Below are positions 57,288-64,000 of a DNA stretch of 64,000 nt, piece after piece. The first letter of the stretch is position 1. Each line of letters opens with the position of its first letter. A program made the translations under genes and the position numbers. Source of the DNA: Cheilinus undulatus (Eukaryota; Chordata; Actinopteri; Labriformes; Labridae); the NCBI RefSeq assembly GCF_018320785.1, contig NC_054882.1, forward strand, positions 28,462,719 to 28,526,718, written 5' to 3'. The notes under the pieces were generated by a model. It was not told the DNA's origin, ran no database searches, and was given only the letters and a program-made list of their open reading frames with translations.

Positions 57288-60200
57288 ATGGACTCAGCGG
57301 ACTCGGACACCCTGAAAACAGCAATCACTCACCAAGGACAATGACTTGGCCAGCACGAATCCATTCTCAAAGGTATCATCCAATCTCTACAGACTCTCAA
57401 CCCCCAGGTCTCCAACATCTCTGAACAGTTACTCTCAGCCACTCAGCCTCACCACCCTTCTCCAGAGCCTCCACCTGTTAACAATCAGCCACCCTCAGTA
57501 GATCCTTCACCTTCACCTCCCCTCCCCCACTTTAGAGAGCCTCAAGTCCCTCACCCAGATTTCTTTTCAGGAGAGATTGGTAACGCCAGAGGTTTTTTGT
57601 TACGTTGTTCCCTAGTGTTTGACCAGCAACCCTTGAGTTACCCCACTGACAGAGCTAAGATTGCTTTCGTTATGAACTTGTTACGTGGGAAGGCCTCCCG
57701 CTGGGCCACTGCTGTGTGGCATAGTGAATCCCTAGTGTTAGCCTCTTATTCTGACTTTTCTAGTGAATTATGTCACATCTTTGATCATCCCCTTCAGGGC
57801 CAAGAAGCAGCAAAACGCTTATTTTCCCTCTCCCAGGGTTCTAAGTCTGTGGCAGATTTTTCTATTGAGTTTCGCATTGTAGCTTCAGAGAGCGGGTGGG
57901 GGAAGGTGGAACTTAAGGGTGTGTTTCTGAGAAGTCTTTCTGAAGAACTTAAGGACGAACTAGCCTCTCGGGACGAGCCCGACTCCCTCGAGGGCCTTAT
58001 ATCTTTAGCCATCCGCATTGACAATCGCTTGAGGGAAAGGCAGAGGGAGAGGAGTCAGCATAGGTCATTCAGGCCCCGTCCTGTAGCACCCCCTTCTGGT
58101 CAACCCACTCCTTCCTCGCCAGTGAGACCGAGACCTCCCAGTGAGTTTCCCTATACCCCTGAAGACGAGCCCATGCAATTAGGTCGCACCAGGTTAACCC
58201 CTAGTGAACGCCAAAGGCGTTTTAGTCTGAAATTATGCATTTATTGTGGTCAGGCGGGCCATTTTCTTGCTAATTGTCCCCAGACGCCTAAAGAGAGGGC
58301 TCACCCGGTGAACGAGGGCACTCGTGTGAGCCAGACCCCCTCTTCCTCTAGCCCTCCCCTGCGCATAGCTGTTCCCTCCAGTGTCCTCTGGGGGCGCGAT
58401 TCCGTCCCCATACAAGCACTAGTTGATTCAGGAGCAGATGATAATTTCATTCAGGACAGCCTAGTTCAACAGCTCCAACTCCCCCTAGAACCCTTGTCTG
58501 CTCCCAAGAACGTCACCGCCTTAGACGGCCGACTCATTGCCAGAGTTACTCACCGGACTGTCCCCATAACCCTCATTATTTCTGGTAATCACCGTGAGAG
58601 TATCCAACTTTTTGTTATCCCTTCTCCTCATGCTCCCATTGTGTTAGGTCTCCCCTGGCTTCAGTTACATAACCCTCAGATCAATTGGAAAACCGCTACC
58701 ATTACCAACTGGAGCGTCCATTGTCACTCCCACTGCCTCCGGTCAGCGATCCCCTCAGTTAGTCGCCCCCCTGTCGCTCCGGTTCCCCCCGATCTGTCCA
58801 ATGTTCCCCCTGAGTACCATGACTTAGCACAGGTTTTTAGCAAGGAGTTAGCCGTCTCTCTCCCTCCGCATCGTCCTTACGACTGTGCGATTGATTTACT
58901 CCCCGGTGCATCCCTGCCTAGCAGTCGCCTCTATAACCTCTCCGCCCCTGAGAAATCGGCCATGGAGACGTATATTCATGATTCCCTGGCTACAGGTCTC
59001 ATTCGCCCCTCCTCGTCCCCACTCGGGGCTGGATTCTTTTTTGTTAAAAAGAAGGACTCCACTCTTCGTCCCTGTATCGACTTCAGAGGCCTTAATGACA
59101 TCACCGTCAAGAATAAATACTCTCTCCCTTTGATCGACCCCTCCTTTGAGCCTCTCTGCTCCGCCCAAGTGTTCTCTAAGTTAGATCTTAGAAACGCGTA
59201 TCACCTCATCAGGATTAAGGAGGGGGACGAATGGAAAACTGCCTTTAAGACCCCCATTGGCCACTTTGAGTACCTAGTCATGCCTTTTGGACTCACTAAC
59301 GCCCCCGCAGTTTTTCAGGCTCTCATTAACGATGTGCTCAGGGACATGTTAAACCGGTTCGTGTTTGTCTATCTAGACGACATTCTGATTTTCTCTCGTT
59401 CTCTCCAGGAGCACCAACAACATGTCAGGCTACTACTTCAGAGATTATTAGAGAACAAGTTATTTGTCAAGCCAGAGAAGTGTGAATTTCACACCCCTTC
59501 AGTGAGTTTTTTAGGGTTCATCATCGCCCAGGGACAGTTACAGCCTGACCCGGCCAAGATCAGAGCGGTCACTGAGTGGCCCATCCCTAGCACCCGCAAA
59601 GAGCTCCAGAGATTCCTAGGGTTTGCTAATTTTTATAGGAGATTCATTAGGGATTATAGTAGGGTGGCTGCTCCCCTCACTAGACTCACCTCCTCCAGCT
59701 CCCCCTATCGGTGGTCCCCAGAGGCTGCTGAGGCTTTCTCCCGCCTTAAGACTCTGTTCACCTCTGCCCCCGTCCTCAAACACCCTGACTCTTCCCTCCA
59801 GTTCGTGGTTGAGGTGGACGCCTCTGAGACCGGAGCTGGGGCGGTGCTTTCTCAAAGAGACCCCAAGACCCAGAAGCTTCACCCGTGTGCATTCTTTTCT
59901 CGTTGGCTGTCCCCCTCTGAGAGAAACTATGACGTCGGGAATAGAGAGTTGCTGGCTGTGGTGTGGGCGCTACAAGAGTGGAGGCACTGGCTGGAGGGCA
60001 CGCAGCACCCGTTCATCATATGGATGGACCACAAGAACCTCGCCTACCTGCGCACGGCGCGCAGGCTGAACCCTCGTCAGGCTCGGTGGGCCCTTTTCCT
60101 CAGCCACTTTCACTTCACCCTCTCCTACAGACCAGGATCCCGGAACACGAAACCGGACGCCCTATCTCGTGTGGACTCTCCCTCTCGTGAAGACCTCGAG

Positions 60201-61633
60201 CCCGACTTCATCCTTCCCCCGTCCTGCATCGTCGGAGCCGCCACCTGGGACATCATACAGACGGTTAAGGATGCTCAGAGACTCCAGCCGGATCCCGGTA
60301 CCGGTCCCCCGGGGCGTCTTTACGTGCCAGACTCGGTTCGCTCTCCAGTGCTCCTGTGGGCCCACGCTTCCAAACTTACATGCCACCCCGGTTTTCAGAG
60401 AACCCTCAGTTTCCTCCAGCAAAGCTTCTGGTGGCCTGGTATGACTAAGGACACCCGGGAGTTTGTGGCCGCTTGCTCCATCTGCGCCCGAGGAAAATCC
60501 TCCCATCAACCCCCAGCTGGTCTGCTGCGCCCCCTTTCCACTCCTGGTCGTCCTTGGTCACACATCGCCTTGGATTTCGTCACCGACCTACCGCCCTCTG
60601 ATGGGAACACTGTCATACTCACTGTAGTGGATCGGTTTTCCAAGGGCGTACACTACGTCCCACTCCCCAAACTCCCTTCTGCCCTGGAGACCGCTCACCT
60701 TCTCGTCCTTCATGTCTTCAGACTTCATGGCATCCCCTGTGACATTGTTTCGGACCGCGGACCACAGTTTGTTTCTCGTGTGTGGAGGGAGTTCTGCAGT
60801 GAGCTGGGGGCCACGGTCAGTCTCTCGTCCGGTTACCACCCGCAGAGCAACGGCCAGTCGGAGAGAGCCAATCAGAGCCTTGAAGCTGCTCTGCGTTGTG
60901 TTTCTGCTCATCACCCCACCTCCTGGAGCTCTCACCTACCATGGATTGAATATGCTCACAACTCTCTCACCTGCTCTGTTACCGGCATGTCTCCATTCAT
61001 GTGTTGCCTCGGTTATCAGCCCCCCCGTTTCCTGAACAAGAGGTCTCCGTGTCCCTACCATCTGTGCAGCAGCATCTTCAACGCGTCAGAGAGGTGTGGC
61101 GGACAGCCAAGGCTGCGCTCTCACGCACGACGGAGCGTAACCGAAGATTGGCTGACGCACACCGCACGCCTGCCCCCGAATACCACCCGGGCCAGAAGGT
61201 TTGGCTTTTTTCTAAGGACCTACCCCTGTAGACCGAATCCAGGAAATTGACCCCGCGCTTCGTTGGACCTTTCGAGATCACCAAGATCATTAACCCCTCT
61301 GCTGTACAGCTCAAACTCCCCGAGTCGATGAAGATCCACCCCACATTCCACGTGTCATTATTGAATCCTGTATCCACCAGTGACCTGAGCCCTCCAACCG
61401 TCGCCCCTCCACCCCCCCGGATCATCGATGACCACCCTGCCTTTACTGTCTCCAAGATCCTGGATGTTCGACCACGAGGCCGGGGCTACCAATTCCTGGT
61501 GGACTGGGAGGGGTATGGTCCGGAGGAACGTTCCTGGATCTCCAGGAGACTGATTTTGGACGACAGCTTATTACGAGATTTCTACAGGGACCACCCGGAC
61601 AAACCTGGTAGGACGCCAGTAGGCGTCCGTTGA
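57288..61633 (+). pseudogene. Ty3/gypsy gag-pol, disrupted
   Basis: An ATG 17 bp after the LTR opens gag, but TGA at 57342-57344 stops it after 18 codons. The same frame then stays open to about 61020. Domains by position are: retroviral-type gag (57597-58000, [14 protein letters not shown]); CCHC knuckle [14 protein letters not shown] (about 58235); aspartic protease [10 protein letters not shown] (about 58418); reverse transcriptase with FVYLDDIL (about 59365); RNase H with [10 protein letters not shown] (about 59812); integrase HHCC zinc region (about 60360-60495) and a D-D-35-E core ending in [12 protein letters not shown] (about 60570-60875). A frameshift in the C-run at 61020-61026, then TAG at 61229-61231, separate integrase from the tail, whose chromodomain ([19 protein letters not shown]) survives to the stop at 61631. 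The lesions leave no full polyprotein. Confidence 0.93.
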
Positions 61634-61644
61634 GAGGGGGGTAC

Positions 61645-62163
61645 TGTGGTGTTTTTTGGTCGTTGTATTATCTTATTTTGGTTTGCTTCCGGTTCCGGAG
61701 GCTGTTTCTGGCTGCTAACTTTCTTTGCTTTCCCTGAGGCATTCACCCCTCCCCCCCTGGTGCTGTGGAGAGCGCACACCTGCAGCGAATCACTCATTGA
61801 GGATCACTATTTAGGACCTGCTGCAACTCTCTTCAGTGCCTGAGTCTCGCCAACCTTACCTTACGGTAAACGTCAGCTCCAGGCTCCTTCTCTCGAGATC
61901 TCCCAGAGAAGTTTCCAGTGCTCTTTGTGAAGAACCTTTTGAGTAATTTCCAGTGCTTGTATTTTGATTCTTGTTGTTAACGTGCCTCTCCCTCTTCTTT
62001 CCAGTGCCTCCTGCCCTGATCACCGCAGCCAGCTCCAGCACACTCTCACTATCCCTTGGACTCCTGAGATCCCCCCTCCCTTGTCACTTACCTGCACAAT
62101 AAATCTGTTAAATCTGCTCCATCGTCTCCGCATCCTGAGTCCTACCATTACACCCACACAACA
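61645..62163 (+). repeat. 3' LTR of the Ty3/gypsy element
   Basis: 519 bp, 517 of which match the 5' LTR. AATAAA at 62098-62103. It follows the purine tract GAGAGGGGGG. Confidence 0.93.
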
Positions 62164-62930
62164 ATTATGGCTTTTTAATCTAATGATTTTTTTTTTTTGT
62201 CATAACTATTACATTGTGTCTCATTATTGACTTTTTATCTTAATTGTTGCTTTTTGAATGTTATGAATAAATTTGGGGGCCTTTTTCTTGACTGTTGGGC
62301 AGTGTTAAAGTCTTGCAATTATTGTAAAAGGAAAAGGTTGGGAACAAGCAGGATTCGTCTTACTCTTAAGACAAAATACACACGATCATTGCCCTACCCA
62401 AAGATTGACTGTCTGTTGTTCTATAACGCTCTATAAATTATTATAAAGTCTTCATAATCTTCTGTCTTATGGCAAAGTTCATTGCTATTTTTAAAAGGGG
62501 CTTTGTCTTGTTGCTTTGTGTTTTGTTTTTGTTTGTTTTTTTACCTTATTAGTTTATTTATTTTATTTTTTATTTTTCTCACTTTTTTAAATGTTATGTT
62601 TGGGATAATAATGGTCTTGTCCTGTATTTATATTGTTTATTGAAAATTAAAAAATATAAGCAAAAAAAATGTTGCTTTTTAATCTCAAACTGTTGTCTTT
62701 TTTATCTAATGATTATGACATTTTGTCTCATATTTGACTTAATCTCATAATTATTCTTTTTTTTCTTAATCACGTCTTTTTGTCTGCTAATTGACCTTTA
62801 TCTCATAATTCTGACTTACTATGTCTTAATTTAGTCTTTTTTTTACCACATAATTTGTTTACTTTTATGAAATTGTTCCCAAAATTTAAACATAATGTTT
62901 TTTGAATGATTATCTAATATTCATATTCTT
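62164..62930 (+). repeat. Degenerate TCATAATTATGA-type array, right part
   Basis: Resumes after the LTR with ATTATGGCTTTTTAATC. At about 62670-62870 it holds units such as TTTTTATCT, TTTTGTCTCATA and TTGACTTAATCTCATAATTA. The middle (62240-62640) is less regular AT-rich DNA. Confidence 0.7.
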
Positions 62931-62969
62931 TCTTTCATGGGGCAAAAAAACACAAACCAATCACTGGCA

Positions 62970-64000
<1,031 letters not shown>

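Larger units (their letters stand above)
56752..62163 (+). mobile_element. Ty3/gypsy LTR retrotransposon, recent insertion
   Basis: 5412 bp with two 519-bp LTRs (56752-57270, 61645-62163) that start TGTGG and end CAACA. The flanks GTTAT (56747-56751) and ATTAT (62164-62168) are a 5-bp target duplication with one mismatch. A purine-rich tract (about 61631-61643) precedes the 3' LTR. The internal region has one gag-pol frame in the order gag, CCHC, protease, reverse transcriptase, RNase H, integrase, chromodomain, which places it among chromodomain-bearing Ty3/gypsy elements. It is inactive for its own protein because of three lesions. No clear primer-binding site was found directly after the LTR. 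Confidence 0.95.

Noticed and set aside
57288-61633. Reading gag-pol as an endogenous retrovirus
   Set aside because: The domain order with a C-terminal chromodomain, and the lack of any envelope frame before the 3' LTR, fit a Ty3/gypsy retrotransposon.

Overview
The window is vertebrate nuclear DNA from a ray-finned fish, probably a percomorph teleost. The evidence is split genes with GT-AG introns, a fish-type cytosolic 5'-nucleotidase gene, a family of ISG12/IFI27-like interferon-inducible genes, and a teleost repeat load (Tc1-like transposons, hAT and TTAA-type MITEs, tRNA-derived SINEs, Tx1/L1-type LINE debris and a Ty3/gypsy element). There is nothing bacterial. Most long open frames in the window are chance frames or transposon relics.

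Layout. 1-16.8 kb is intergenic and holds decayed Tc1 copies (1-442, about 2865-4720, 7573-7790, 11890-13736), a mariner relic near 9.1 kb, and a 569-bp non-autonomous element nested inside the 12-kb Tc1. 16841-30448 (+) is a complete six-exon nt5c1a gene encoding a 360-residue cytosolic 5'-nucleotidase 1A. Its introns hold a TTAA-flanked MITE, Tc1 debris, a SINE, GATACAATAC-like arrays and a hAT MITE with an 8-bp target duplication. 31-40.5 kb is a repeat island: a MITE, a full-length dead Tc1, three repeats packed side by side at 34.7-36.4 kb, and an inverted-repeat-bounded block carrying a Cys-rich transposon-protein relic and a second Tc1 with long inverted repeats.

41.2-55.2 kb is an ISG12/IFI27-like cluster: a divergent copy on + (A) and two intact 95-residue copies on - (B and C). 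B and C share exon lengths and phases exactly and have TATA boxes. B has a perfect ISRE and C a near-ISRE just upstream. Matching flanking blocks and a shared MITE show that B and C arose by tandem duplication. A Tx1/L1-type LINE fragment lies between them.

55.9-62.9 kb is a degenerate TCATAATTATGA-like array split by a recent 5.4-kb Ty3/gypsy element (56752-62163). Its two 519-bp LTRs differ at only two positions, yet gag-pol has two in-frame stops and one frameshift. The window ends in the 5' part of another Tc1-like element.

Function. nt5c1a hydrolyses AMP to adenosine in the cytosol. The ISG12-like genes encode small hydrophobic Gly/Ala-rich membrane proteins of the innate antiviral response. 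The two loci look functionally unrelated neighbours, separated by the 31-41 kb repeat island.
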